From positions 682,001-746,000 of the forward strand of contig NZ_AP027274.1 in assembly GCF_030295705.1 (NCBI RefSeq): 64,000 nt of DNA. Direction: 5' to 3'. Positions 36,517 to 47,528 of the stretch are shown here, in pieces (position 1 is the first letter of the stretch; each line of letters opens with the position of its first letter). Made by a program: the position numbers and the translations under genes. The DNA comes from Polynucleobacter sp. TUM22923 (GTDB lineage: Bacteria; Pseudomonadota; Gammaproteobacteria; Burkholderiales; Burkholderiaceae). The notes beneath the pieces were generated by a model. It saw only the letters and a list, made by a program, of their open reading frames with translations, made no database searches and was not told the DNA's origin.

Positions 36517-37428
36517 GTGAATAATAAATTAATCAAGTACAGTTTTGTTGCTTCGATCATATTACTTGGTACTGCTAATGTAACTGCAGCTAGTCCAATG
36601 CTCGATAAAATCAAGTCTACAGGTGTAGTGACCATGGGCGTACGAGAATCTTCTATTCCGATGTCCTATACAACTGGGGACAGCCGTTTCGATGGCTACC
36701 ATGTTGAAATCTGTCGCATGATCTTGGCCGACATTAAAGCAAACTTGGGACTCAATACTCTACGTATTAATTACCAGCCCGTAACCTCTCAAAATCGCGT
36801 ACCCTTGGTTCAAAACGGTACTGTAGATATTGAGTGCGGTACGACAACAAACAACACGGCGCGCGCCAAAGATGTTGGCTTTGCCAATACCCTTTATGTG
36901 GAAGAGGTCCGAATTGCCGTTAAGGCCAATTCTGGTATTACGTCGATTGCACAGTTAAATGGAAAAAAAGTTGCTACCACTACTGGTACAACTTCGGTTC
37001 AGTTATTGCGCAAAAATGAAAAAGCGACTGGCGTTAATTTTGATGAAGTGTTTGGTAAGGACCACGCAGATAGCTTTTTGTTGCTGGAGTCTGGTCGTGC
37101 CGATGCATTTGTAATGGATGGCTCCATTTTGGCCGGCAATATTGCCAATTCCAAGAATCCTAAGGATTTTAAAATTGTTGGCGAAGTATTGGCGACGGAG
37201 CCTATTGCAATCATGGTTCCTAAAAATGACCCCGAGTTTAAAGCAGCTGTTAATGCGGCGATTGCAAAAATTGTTGCCAATGGCAATATGCCTAAGTTGT
37301 GGGATAAGTGGTTCTTAAAGCCAATTCCACCAAAAAATATTGTTGTTGGACTTGAGTTATCGCCTGCGACAAAAAATGCATGGGCAAATCTCAATGACAA
37401 GCCTGCGGAAGATTATCAAAAGAAGTAA
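36517..37428 (+). CDS. gltI: Glutamate/aspartate ABC transporter, substrate-binding protein
   Basis: A 303-residue periplasmic binding protein of the polar amino-acid family. Signal peptide about 1-25 (ends VTAAS). Typical blocks: GVRESSIPMSYTTGD, GYHVEICRMI, ITSIAQLNGKKVATTTGTTS and the C-terminal KIVANGNMPKLWDKWF. It starts with GTG. First of four consecutive genes gltI-gltJ-gltK-gltL. Glutamate/aspartate specificity follows from overall similarity and the two-permease layout. Confidence 0.9.
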   Translation: MNNKLIKYSFVASIILLGTANVTAASPMLDKIKSTGVVTMGVRESSIPMSYTTGDSRFDGYHVEICRMILADIKANLGLNTLRINYQPVTSQNRVPLVQNGTVDIECGTTTNNTARAKDVGFANTLYVEEVRIAVKANSGITSIAQLNGKKVATTTGTTSVQLLRKNEKATGVNFDEVFGKDHADSFLLLESGRADAFVMDGSILAGNIANSKNPKDFKIVGEVLATEPIAIMVPKNDPEFKAAVNAAIAKIVANGNMPKLWDKWFLKPIPPKNIVVGLELSPATKNAWANLNDKPAEDYQKK

Positions 37429-37448
37429 TTTAAATATAAGCTCTTAAT

Positions 37449-38237
37449 ATGTCTTTAGATTTAGGTGTTTTTTGTAAAAATACCTTAGATGGGGAAGCGG
37501 TAGATTACTGCTTCTCCGCCATTTTTGGTCTTGCTCAGAACAGCGACCCAAGCTATCTCGACTGGTTATTAAAAGCGTGGAGCTGGACCTTAGCGGTTGC
37601 TGGGCTCAGTTTAGTGATCGCCTTAGTCTTAGGTGCCCTCATGGGCACTCTGCGCACTCTTCCCAGTAACGGTGGCCTCAATAGCCTGTTAGTAAGGCTT
37701 TCTACTGCCTGGGTGGAGCTATTTAGAAACATCCCTATTCTGGTTCAAGTGTTTCTTTGGTATCACGTGATTCCGGCCTTTTTTGTTCCCCTAAAAGCAT
37801 TACCCTCTTATTGGTTAGTGAGCATTGCACTGGGTTTTTTTACTTCAGCGCGTATTGCGGAGCAGGTGAGAGCGGGTATTCAGGCATTGCCTAGTGGTCA
37901 GAGGGCGGCAGCGACTGCATTGGGTTTAACTACTGCCCAAAGCTACCGTTTTGTTATTTTGCCGATGGCATTGCGGATTATTATTCCGCCTCTGACTTCC
38001 GAGTGCATGAATCTAGTAAAGAATTCCTCAGTCGCTTTTGCTGTATCTGTTCCTGAGCTCACACTATTTGCCATGCAGGCACAAGAGGAGACCTCTAAAG
38101 GGGTTGAGATTTACTTGGCTGTGACGCTACTGTATGCGTTGACCGCTTTCTCGGTGAATCGCGTGATGGCATTCATTGAGAGAAGAAGCCGTGTTCCAGG
38201 TTTTATTATTTCTAATGATGCAAGTTTGGCTCATTAA
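37449..38237 (+). CDS. gltJ: Glutamate/aspartate ABC transporter permease GltJ
   Basis: A 262-residue polar-amino-acid permease (HisM/GltJ type). Inner-membrane motifs VELFRNIPILVQVFLWY and QAYAA-type loop ALGLTTAQSYRFVILPMALR are clear. About five helices after a ~40-residue N-terminal part. Its stop shares bases with the gltK start (TAATG), so translation is likely coupled. Confidence 0.9.
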   Translation: MSLDLGVFCKNTLDGEAVDYCFSAIFGLAQNSDPSYLDWLLKAWSWTLAVAGLSLVIALVLGALMGTLRTLPSNGGLNSLLVRLSTAWVELFRNIPILVQVFLWYHVIPAFFVPLKALPSYWLVSIALGFFTSARIAEQVRAGIQALPSGQRAAATALGLTTAQSYRFVILPMALRIIIPPLTSECMNLVKNSSVAFAVSVPELTLFAMQAQEETSKGVEIYLAVTLLYALTAFSVNRVMAFIERRSRVPGFIISNDASLAH

Positions 38238-38917
38238 TGGATAGCACTATATTTAGCCTAGATCTCAGTTTTTATAATTGGGCGCTATTTACAAACTACA
38301 TTCTCAAGGGTTTGTTGTTTAGTCTGCAGTTGACGCTACTAGCTACCGTTGGTGGAATCTTACTTGGTACGGTTTTGGCCTTGATGAGATTGTCTGGCCG
38401 CCCAGCGCTAGTCTACCCAGCCACCTTTTATGTCAACACCATGCGATCCATTCCGCTGGTCATGGTTATTCTTTGGTTTTTCCTATTAATTCCACTTTTA
38501 ATCGGAAAGCCCATTGGCGCAGATCTTTCAGCTACGATTACTTTCATTGCTTTTGAGGCAGCATTCTTTTCAGAAATTGTGCGTGCTGGTATTCAGTCGG
38601 TACCAAAGGATCAGGCTTATGCAGCGCAAGCCATGGGAATGACGTATGGCCAAAATATGCGCTTTATTGTGCTGCCGCAGGCGTTTAGAAACATGATTCC
38701 GGTATTCATGACGCAGACAATTATTTTGTTTCAAGATACTTCATTGGTTTATGCCATTGGTGCCTATGACTTACTCAAGGGATTTGAGATTGCCGGTAAA
38801 AATTATGGCCGTCCTATTGAAACCTACATCTTAGCTGCGGTGACTTATTTCTTGATTTGTTTTTCTTTGTCGAAGTTGGTTCGCAGAATTCAGGCTAAAG
38901 TCGCCATCATTCGTTAA
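38237..38917 (+). CDS. gltK: Glutamate/aspartate ABC transporter permease GltK
   Basis: Second permease, 226 residues, five predicted helices. MRSIPLVMVILWFFLLIP and the EAA loop QAMGMTYGQNMRFIVLPQAFR are characteristic. It begins within the gltJ stop codon and is followed by the ATPase gene after 26 bases. Confidence 0.9.
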   Translation: MDSTIFSLDLSFYNWALFTNYILKGLLFSLQLTLLATVGGILLGTVLALMRLSGRPALVYPATFYVNTMRSIPLVMVILWFFLLIPLLIGKPIGADLSATITFIAFEAAFFSEIVRAGIQSVPKDQAYAAQAMGMTYGQNMRFIVLPQAFRNMIPVFMTQTIILFQDTSLVYAIGAYDLLKGFEIAGKNYGRPIETYILAAVTYFLICFSLSKLVRRIQAKVAIIR

Positions 38918-38943
38918 ATATTTTTTATATTGTCTAGATCATC

Positions 38944-39678
38944 ATGATTGAACTTCAACACGTCTCTAAATGGTATGGCGCCTTTCAGGTACTTACTGAC
39001 TGTACGACCACAATTAATAAGGGTGAAGTGGTGGTCATTTGTGGACCCTCTGGATCTGGTAAATCAACCCTGATTAAGACGATGAATGCCCTAGAGCCAT
39101 TTCAGGCAGGCCAAATTACGGTTAATGGCGTGGGATTACATCACCCCAAGACAAATCTACCAAAGCTACGGGCAAGAGTAGGTATGGTGTTTCAGAATTT
39201 CGAACTCTTTCCGCATCTCAGCGTTACTGAAAATTTGACGCTTGCCCAAATTCAAGTGCTCAATAGATCGCCTGATGAGGCTAAGGCACACGGCTTAAAG
39301 TATCTTGATCGAGTGGGTCTTATTGCTCAAAAAGATAAATTCCCAGGCCAGCTTTCGGGTGGTCAGCAGCAACGGGTTGCGATTGCCCGCGCCTTAAGTA
39401 TGGACCCTATCGTGATGCTATTTGATGAGCCAACTTCAGCCCTAGACCCCGAGATGGTTGGCGAGGTACTGGATGTAATGGTAAATCTTGCTAATGAAGG
39501 AATGACCATGTGCTGCGTAACCCATGAGATGGGTTTTGCACGAAAGGTTGGAGATCGAGTCATTTTCATGGATCACGGCCGCATCATCGAAGACTGTACT
39601 AAAGATGAGTTCTTTGGCAACCCAGATGCGCGCTCACCAAGAGCAAAAGATTTTTTATCTAAGATATTGGCGCATTGA
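38944..39678 (+). CDS. gltL: Glutamate/aspartate ABC transporter ATP-binding protein GltL
   Basis: A 244-residue ABC ATPase of the polar amino-acid group. Walker [10 protein letters not shown], signature [15 protein letters not shown], Walker [18 protein letters not shown], and H-loop [11 protein letters not shown]. Closes the gltIJKL operon. Confidence 0.94.
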   Translation: MIELQHVSKWYGAFQVLTDCTTTINKGEVVVICGPSGSGKSTLIKTMNALEPFQAGQITVNGVGLHHPKTNLPKLRARVGMVFQNFELFPHLSVTENLTLAQIQVLNRSPDEAKAHGLKYLDRVGLIAQKDKFPGQLSGGQQQRVAIARALSMDPIVMLFDEPTSALDPEMVGEVLDVMVNLANEGMTMCCVTHEMGFARKVGDRVIFMDHGRIIEDCTKDEFFGNPDARSPRAKDFLSKILAH

Positions 39679-39696
39679 TTCAGGGCTTTTTGACTT

Positions 39697-40074
39697 TCAG
39701 ATATCCATCTCTGTAAATACTTCTTTGGCGCAACGAAAGCTATCGATTGCTGCGGGCACTCCACAATAAATAGCGGTTTGTAAAAAGATCTCTTGAATGT
39801 CTTCTTTGCTTAAGCCGTTATTGATAGCACCCTTGATATGAAGCTTGAGTTCATGAGGGCGATTTAATGCAGTGATCATCGAAAGATTGATGATGCTGCG
39901 GGTGCGACGGTCCAAGCCAGGTCGATTCCAAATTTCATTCCAGCAATACTCCGTTACTAATTCTTGCATTGGCATATTAAATGCATCAGCATTTTTGATT
40001 GACTTATCAACATATTCGGCTCCCAGTACTTCTCGACGGGTTTTCAAGCCTTTTTCAAACGCTTCTTTATTCAT
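39697..40074 (-). CDS. Carboxymuconolactone decarboxylase family protein
   Basis: A 125-residue protein matching gamma-carboxymuconolactone decarboxylase (PcaC) with RRTRSIINLSMITALNRPHE, then LKLHIKGAINNGLS and ETAIYCGVPAA-type block (LQTAIYCGVPAAIDSF). The start is set at ATG 40074 because AAAGGAG lies at the right distance; the longer frame to 40131 lacks this. No other aromatic-degradation genes are nearby, so it may act in another reaction of the AhpD-like family. Confidence 0.85.
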   Translation of the reverse strand: MNKEAFEKGLKTRREVLGAEYVDKSIKNADAFNMPMQELVTEYCWNEIWNRPGLDRRTRSIINLSMITALNRPHELKLHIKGAINNGLSKEDIQEIFLQTAIYCGVPAAIDSFRCAKEVFTEMDI

Positions 40075-40441
40075 GAATTTCTCCTTTAACTTTCCAAACC
40101 ACATAGGTAATACTATATTGCCACTATTCATAAGTGAATGTTTGCCGTAAGATCCATTTCCTCGCTCAATAACGCTCCACCAGAATCAGTAACTGCGGTT
40201 GCTAAAAGCGCTCAGGACTCTTCTGTCTTGCAGGGCGCTCCTACTAAGGCAAAAGCGATGCCAGTTGATTGCAAGCCTGTGTTGCATCAAAATCTGGCAG
40301 TCTGATGCCTTGCCCATCCCTATAGTCTTCCTCGGGGGGTATGATGGACCATCAGTCTTTTTAGACGCCACATTTTTTGGCAACTTCTTAGTAGCTTCTT
40401 TTGAACAACCTATTTCAGCAATCTATTTCACCGGAATCCCC
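40075..40441. other. Intergenic region before the DUF3313 lipoprotein
   Basis: 367 bases. The lipoprotein frame is open back to 40199 but without protein-like start or signal. A 54-codon frame (40138-40302, beginning MFAVRSISSLNNAPPE) crosses the region without ribosome binding site or known family. I see no RNA gene. Confidence 0.35.
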
Positions 40442-41137
40442 ATGAAGACACTTCGCATCTCTATTGCAGCAGCAACGGTAGTAACAGCAGTAATGGTATT
40501 AGCTGCGTGTAGCAACACACCTAAATTAGCCAGCCAGCCAATGCCTAAATCTGGCTTTCTAACAAATTATGCTGTTTTGGTTCCTATGGCTACAAGTGAA
40601 TCAGATACACGTATCTGGAGATATCGTAAGGAGGGCGTCAATCCTGCGATGTATAAGGCTGTAATTTTGGATCCGATCTATTTAAATCAAAGTGCCACTA
40701 AAGAAGTGACTGCTGAGGCAATTAATCAGGCAAAAATTGCACTACAAGAATCTATGGTTCAGGCTGTCAGTAGTCGTGGCAATATTCAAATTGTGAGTCA
40801 GCCTGGTCCGGGTGTAGCGCGTATTTCAGTGGGCATCACCGGGGCTGAGAGTTCGACTGACAGCTTGCAGCCTTGGAGCTTTACTCCTATTGGCCTCGCC
40901 CTAAATGCGGCTGCCTATGCGGGTGGTGTTAACTCTAAGACGCCTGCCATGTTGGTAGAGAGCAAAATTACCGATAGTCAAACGAAGGATGTCATTGGTG
41001 AGGGTTTAGTTACTATTCAGGGTGAATCTTTCAGAACGGGCGGGGGCTCAGTGGAGTCATTTGTAGCGATGGCCAAAAAAGTAGTTCGCGTTGCAATGGA
41101 GACCGCAGCTAATACGAGTGCCACGACCGCTAAATAA
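40442..41137 (+). CDS. DUF3313-type lipoprotein
   Basis: 231 residues from ATG 40442, chosen because it gives a lipoprotein signal (MKTLRISIAAATVVTAVMVL with lipobox LAAC). The mature part resembles DUF3313, with SGFLTNYAVLVP near its start and RISVGITGAESSTDS and GLALNAAAYAGG blocks in the middle. Probably an outer-membrane-anchored periplasmic protein of unknown role. Confidence 0.78.
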   Translation: MKTLRISIAAATVVTAVMVLAACSNTPKLASQPMPKSGFLTNYAVLVPMATSESDTRIWRYRKEGVNPAMYKAVILDPIYLNQSATKEVTAEAINQAKIALQESMVQAVSSRGNIQIVSQPGPGVARISVGITGAESSTDSLQPWSFTPIGLALNAAAYAGGVNSKTPAMLVESKITDSQTKDVIGEGLVTIQGESFRTGGGSVESFVAMAKKVVRVAMETAANTSATTAK

Positions 41138-41314
41138 GCCCTCATGCATCTACCGCAACATGATCTGGCCCTTTACAAAGTGCGATGCAAATTGTGATAG
41201 CTGAAAAATGCCTAGCAAGAGCGACCTTATTGTTGCTGCAATTGAAATAATGGCAAATAGGGGCTTAGTTAATTTTTTAGATCCTGAACTTAGGGTGTAT
41301 TTTTGGGGCAGACG

Positions 41315-42217
41315 ATGACTTTTATCATTTCAGGATTTGAAGAGCGGACCATTACCGTATCTTCCTCAGATGAGCCGATCAATATTGCCTGCCAAACTGC
41401 TGGCTCAGGACCTGCATTATTACTTTTGCATGGCTTTCCTCAAACAAAGGCTATTTGGCATCGAGTAGCCCCTGAACTGGCTAAGTGTTTTTCGGTGGTG
41501 GTGGCTGATCTTCGCGGATACGGTGCTTCGTCAAAGCCTGCGGGCCAGGCGGATCACTCTACCTACTCTAAAAGGGCTATGGCAGCAGATCAGCATGCCC
41601 TAATGCAATCATTGGGGCATTCTCAGTTTTTCTTATTGGGCCATGATCGCGGGGGTCGGGTGGCGCATCGGCTAGCTGCAGATTTTCCAAAAAGTGTTGA
41701 GCGCTTGATGGTGCTCGATATTTCCCCTACGCTAACAATGTATGAAAAAACTTCCATGGCATTTGCTAAAGGCTACTGGCACTGGTTTTTTCTGATACAG
41801 CCATATCCTGTACCAGAGACACTCATAGGTGCTAATCCAGAGTATTGGCTAAAAAATCATATGGGGCGTCATGGGGGCACTCAGATATTTGACCCACAGT
41901 GTTGGGCTGAATATCTAAAAGGGGCTAGTGATCCGGAGTCGATGCATGCAATGTGTGAAGACTATCGCGCTGCTGCCACCATTGACTTAGTTCATGATCG
42001 TGCCGACCGCCTGATGGATAAAAAGTTATCAATGCCCTTGAGGGTAATATGGGGTAGCCATGGTCTGGTGAATCAATGCTTTTCACCGCTGGAGGACTGG
42101 AGGGCTGTCGCAGAAGATGTTTCTGGTACGACCTGTGATTGCGGGCATTACATTCCAGAAGAGCTTCCTGAGATGCTGATTGAAGAGGTTAAACAATTTT
42201 TTGTATCTAGATCCTAA
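41315..42217 (+). CDS. Alpha/beta hydrolase, predicted haloacetate (fluoroacetate) dehalogenase
   Basis: 300 residues from ATG 41315 (the frame is open from a TTG at 41303). It matches fluoroacetate dehalogenase along its length. The eight residues known to act in the Rhodopseudomonas enzyme all have counterparts: nucleophile Asp111 with Arg112 and Arg115 (GHDRGGRV), Asp135 (VLDIS), the halide pocket His156 and Trp157 (YWHWFF) and Tyr217 (CEDYRA), and catalytic His278 (GHYIPEE). This makes hydrolytic removal of halide from haloacetates likely. No regulator or transporter for haloacids lies next to it. Confidence 0.85.
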   Translation: MTFIISGFEERTITVSSSDEPINIACQTAGSGPALLLLHGFPQTKAIWHRVAPELAKCFSVVVADLRGYGASSKPAGQADHSTYSKRAMAADQHALMQSLGHSQFFLLGHDRGGRVAHRLAADFPKSVERLMVLDISPTLTMYEKTSMAFAKGYWHWFFLIQPYPVPETLIGANPEYWLKNHMGRHGGTQIFDPQCWAEYLKGASDPESMHAMCEDYRAAATIDLVHDRADRLMDKKLSMPLRVIWGSHGLVNQCFSPLEDWRAVAEDVSGTTCDCGHYIPEELPEMLIEEVKQFFVSRS

Positions 42218-42236
42218 GTTTTATCCCTAGGTCTTA

Positions 42237-43009
42237 TTACGCTGCAAACTTGGGTAGATTTTTTGAGTGCGTTGGCCAAGTAAAGGCAATATGAGGATCC
42301 AGCGTTAATAATTCTCGTTCTTTACCTGCATACTTTACCCGAGACAAAAGATCTCGAATGAGGTTTAGGTGTGCTAATTTTTTATCGTTAGCATCAATTA
42401 CAGTCCACGGAGCATCTTCACTGTTGGTGTGTCTGAGCATTTCATCACGTGCATCAGAATAGGCCCCCATTTTTCTTGAGCCTGTTGATCTATTGGACTA
42501 ATTTTCCATTGCTTAAGCGGATCCTGAGCCCGATCCTGCAGGCGAGCTAATTGCTCATCCTTAGATATATCCAAATAATATTTAATAATCTGAATATCGG
42601 ATTGAACTAAAAGTGACTCAAATGGATTAACGGTGGACATGAACTGCTGATATTGGCCATCTGTACAAAATCCCATAACCCGTTCTACTCCCGCTCGGTT
42701 GTACCAGCTGCGATTAAACAGTACACATTCTCCAGCGGCTGGTAAGTGAGCAACGTATCGTTGAAAATACCATTCACCTTCTTCTCGAGAGGAAGGCTTA
42801 TTCAGGGCAACTACCCGAGTATCTCGAGGACTTAAGTGTTCAGTAATTCTTTTGATGCTGCCATCTTTACCGGCAGCATCTCTGCCTTCAAAAATGACCA
42901 GTAGGCGAATGCCTTTAGCAATGATTTCTCGCTGAAGCTTTACTAGCTCAATCTGTAGTAGCCGCAAATCTGCCTCATAAGCATCGCCTTTATTCAGATC
43001 TTTGCTCAT
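42237..43009 (-). pseudogene. ppk2: Second polyphosphate kinase 2 gene, interrupted by a one-base frameshift
   Basis: Two overlapping frames encode one PPK2. The first (43009 to 42398) has Walker A FEGRDAAGKDGSIKRI, Walker B LFNRSWYNRAGVERVMGF and DPLKQWKISPID; the second (about 42470 to 42237) continues with AYSDARDEMLRHTNSEDAPW and the C-terminal end. The switch lies at a run of five G on the minus strand (42464-42468): one more G would give KWGAYSDARDEM and a 257-residue protein. Either a sequencing error or a true mutation; homopolymer slippage could make it reversible. In Walker B, Asn replaces the Asp of the 21695 paralogue (FNRS versus FDRS). Confidence 0.85.
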
Positions 43010-43037
43010 GGGCAGTACTTAATAAATACTTTGCTGA

Positions 43038-43373
43038 TTATGTTGCGCTGGCATTGGACGCTACTTTTTTAGCAGCTGTTTTCTTGGGCGCAACTTTTTT
43101 GATAGGCGCTTTTTTAGCTGCCACTTTTTTCACTGGGGTCTTTTTTGTGGGCGCTTTCTTAGCGGGCACTTTTTTGCTTGCAACTGGTTTGACTGGCCTT
43201 GCTGTCTTAGCTGACTTAACTGACTTAACGGACTTAACTGGTACTTTTTTGGCAGGCGATTTTGTTTCTAGCTTATCAAGTGCTTTAGATAGCTTATCAA
43301 TAAGCTTCTCTCTATCGGACTCTAGTTTGTCTAGTTTTTTTAATAGTTGCTTTACTAATTTCTTCTGGCTCAT
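43038..43373 (-). CDS. Histone H1-like Lys/Ala/Pro-repeat protein
   Basis: A 111-residue protein. Residues 1-37 form a charged coiled coil (LLKKLDKLESDREKLIDKLS); from about 40 on it consists of imperfect KKxxxKKxP repeats (AKKAPTKKTPVKKVAAKK), like the C-terminal tails of histone H1 and bacterial HctB/AlgP-type proteins. It should bind DNA, RNA or polyphosphate. It lies 28 bases before the second ppk2 in the same direction, so the two are probably co-transcribed. Confidence 0.82.
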   Translation of the reverse strand: MSQKKLVKQLLKKLDKLESDREKLIDKLSKALDKLETKSPAKKVPVKSVKSVKSAKTARPVKPVASKKVPAKKAPTKKTPVKKVAAKKAPIKKVAPKKTAAKKVASNASAT

Positions 43374-43518
43374 GATGTATTCCTATTCTTGAAGTTCAAT
43401 GTATTTAGCCTTTTTCTGGCTACATTTCATCCTACGTTTTATTCAAGATACTTTCAAGCATTTGTGACATGTTTAAATACTTTTTATTGCTTTGTTTTTT
43501 GGTGATACATTAATTTAT

Positions 43519-44712
43519 ATGTTTAAAACTTTACTTTCTTTGCCGAGAACAGTTTGGCTTATTGGCCTGATTAGTTTTATTAATGATTCGGCAAGTGAAA
43601 TGCTATATCCATTAATGCCCCTATATCTCACTAGTGTTTTAATGGCGGGGCCAAAGGCTTTAGGTCTAATTGAGGGTATTGCAGAAGCCACCTCTAGTAT
43701 TTTTAAGTTGGTTTCAGGGGTTATTGTTGACCGCACTAAAAAAGCCAAACCTTGGATTGTGATGGGGTATCTTTTGGCTGGTGTTGGCAGACCGCTCATT
43801 GCCATTGCTAATTCTTGGGCGTGGGTATTGTGTATCCGTTTTACCGATCGCCTTGGAAAAGGATTGAGGAGCTCTCCGCGAGATGCTTTGCTCGCTGAGA
43901 GTGTGCCTTCAAATCAGCGAGGGATAACTTTTGGCTTGCATCGCTCGATGGACAATGCTGGCGCAGTAGTCGGTCCTTTGTTGGCGGCTTATTTACTCTC
44001 CATTCATATTCCATTACGAGATATTTTCTTTTGGGCTGTAATTCCAGGGGCGATTGCTGTGACTTTAGCGCTCTGTCTCAAGGAGCCTTCAAGAGAGCGA
44101 GTGGCTATGCCAGCCTTTTCTTGGTCTTTGGAAGGTTTGCCTCCTCAATTTAAGCGCTATATCTGTGTCGCAGGCATCTTTGCTTTGGCAAACTCTTCAG
44201 ACATGTTTTTGCTATTAAGGGCTCGCGAGCTTGGCGTTCCTCAGGAGCAAATTCCTTTGCTATGGGCAGGTATTTCTTTCATTACAACCGTGTTTGGAAC
44301 GCCACTATCGGCACTTTCAGATCGATTTAGTCGCAAACATTTCATATTGCTTGCTTGGGCAGCATTTGCTCTTTTTTATATGGGAATGAGTCTTCCAGGA
44401 ATACCTATTTGGGCCCTTCTTGGACTGTTTGGAATTTACGGCTTATTTAAAGCTGCAACAGAAGGGGTAGAAAAGGCATTGGTAGCAGATCTTGCCCCAA
44501 AAGGATTGGCGGGTACTGCATTTGGCTGGTTCAATTTGGTTTCAGGGGTGATGCTGTTTCCCGCATCCCTGATTTTTGGCTGGCTATACGAGTCGTTTAA
44601 TCCTACGTACGCTTTCTTATTTTCAGGCTCTTGTGCTTTTTTAGCAGCCATTCTGCTAGCATTTTGGGTTTTTATTCCCATGGAGCGCTTAGCAGTAAAA
44701 AACCCCAGTTAA
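43519..44712 (+). CDS. MFS transporter
   Basis: 397 residues from ATG 43519 with twelve predicted helices. The start MFKTLLSLPRTVWLIGLISF, then FINDSASEMLYPLMPLYL, and DRLGKGLRSSPRDALLAES place it in a group of uncharacterised drug-efflux-like facilitators. The open frame begins at a TTG nine codons earlier, which I reject for lack of a ribosome binding site. A strong terminator overlaps its stop codon. Confidence 0.85.
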   Translation: MFKTLLSLPRTVWLIGLISFINDSASEMLYPLMPLYLTSVLMAGPKALGLIEGIAEATSSIFKLVSGVIVDRTKKAKPWIVMGYLLAGVGRPLIAIANSWAWVLCIRFTDRLGKGLRSSPRDALLAESVPSNQRGITFGLHRSMDNAGAVVGPLLAAYLLSIHIPLRDIFFWAVIPGAIAVTLALCLKEPSRERVAMPAFSWSLEGLPPQFKRYICVAGIFALANSSDMFLLLRARELGVPQEQIPLLWAGISFITTVFGTPLSALSDRFSRKHFILLAWAAFALFYMGMSLPGIPIWALLGLFGIYGLFKAATEGVEKALVADLAPKGLAGTAFGWFNLVSGVMLFPASLIFGWLYESFNPTYAFLFSGSCAFLAAILLAFWVFIPMERLAVKNPS

Positions 44713-44733
44713 CTCAGTAATCTGGGGTTTTTT
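44697..44733 (+). terminator. Rho-independent terminator overlapping the MFS stop codon
   Basis: A 12-bp stem AAAAAACCCCAG/CTGGGGTTTTTT with a 13-base loop and T6 end. The stem is symmetrical with A6 and T6, so it should end transcription from both directions, including the small leftward gene at 44765. Confidence 0.9.
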
Positions 44734-44764
44734 GATCTCGGGGCTATTAATCCCAAAAGTAAAT

Positions 44765-44953
44765 TTATTCTGGATGGAAATTGTTGCTCGCCATAAAACT
44801 AATGGTCCGTTCAAATCCGAGGATGCGGATGTAGCGCCATGCGATATCGCGATACTTGCTGTCCAAATAGCCGATAGCAACTTCCGGATCAGCCCTCTTG
44901 GACAAATCGATCTCTTGAATTGCGCGGGCCCAGCGTTTTAGTCTTGTTGACAT
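44765..44953 (-). CDS. Small hypothetical protein (62 aa)
   Basis: A soluble basic peptide, starting MSTRLKRWARAIQEIDLSKR, with Trp and Tyr-rich DIAWRYIRILGF in the second half. ATG 44953 is chosen because GGAGG lies at ideal distance; this ribosome binding site is the main evidence that the gene is real. I recognise no family. Confidence 0.6.
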   Translation of the reverse strand: MSTRLKRWARAIQEIDLSKRADPEVAIGYLDSKYRDIAWRYIRILGFERTISFMASNNFHPE

Positions 44954-45062
44954 GATTGTTGCCTCCATGGGCATACAACGCCTACAAAAGTGGCTGAGAT
45001 GACAAGAAATCGAAATATTTTTAAATATTTAAAGAAAGCAGGGTTCAGAGTGCTTTATTTCA

Positions 45063-46943
<1,881 letters not shown>

Positions 46944-47018
46944 ATCAGCCTGTTTCAGTCTTGATTCTGCCAAGGCTTGAGCATATATTGTATTAATAGA
47001 CCGTTTTCTGGAGATTAA

Positions 47019-47477
47019 ATGAAAGTTCATGACATATTGCGCGTAAAGGGCAGCACACTCTTTACAGTGGCTCCTGATACCGCTCTCCAGACTGCGGTCT
47101 TGGTGATGAGTGAGCATGACATTGGTTCATTAGTGGTGATGGATTACGACAGGCTGGTGGGAATTCTGACTTTTCGCGAGGTGATTGCTGCCTTAGCTCA
47201 GCACCATGGCAAGCTAGACGACATTAAAGTGCAATCGGTGATGAACGCTAATCCGCTGACTTGCAATATGGAAACGGAGATAGATGAAGTTCGGCGCATG
47301 ATGCTGGTTGATCATGCCCGCTATCTGCCGGTCATTGACCAAAAAATGTTGATGGGCGTAATTTCTTTTTATGACGTCGCCAAATCGGTTGTTGAGGCAC
47401 AGGACTTCGAAAACTCGATGCTCAAGGCCTACATCCGTGATTGGCCTGAGGATACTGAAAAAGCCCCTGTCCAGTAG
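47019..47477 (+). CDS. CBS-domain pair protein
   Basis: A 152-residue protein formed by two CBS repeats (about 8-62 and 73-130): DIGSLVVMDYDRLVGILTFR and ARYLPVIDQKMLMGVISFYD. Such pairs sense adenine nucleotides. It may regulate another enzyme; no partner can be named. GGAG precedes the ATG. Confidence 0.88.
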   Translation: MKVHDILRVKGSTLFTVAPDTALQTAVLVMSEHDIGSLVVMDYDRLVGILTFREVIAALAQHHGKLDDIKVQSVMNANPLTCNMETEIDEVRRMMLVDHARYLPVIDQKMLMGVISFYDVAKSVVEAQDFENSMLKAYIRDWPEDTEKAPVQ

Positions 47478-47528
47478 CCCCCATCCGTCTCTGGCCAGCT
47501 CCCCTCTGACAGATGACATAATGTCAAT

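Noticed and set aside
43054..43392. A 112-codon rightward frame over the histone-like gene
   Set aside because: It is the antisense mirror of the Lys/Ala repeat, giving repeated Phe/Leu/Thr-rich segments without ribosome binding site; the leftward KKxP protein is the credible gene.
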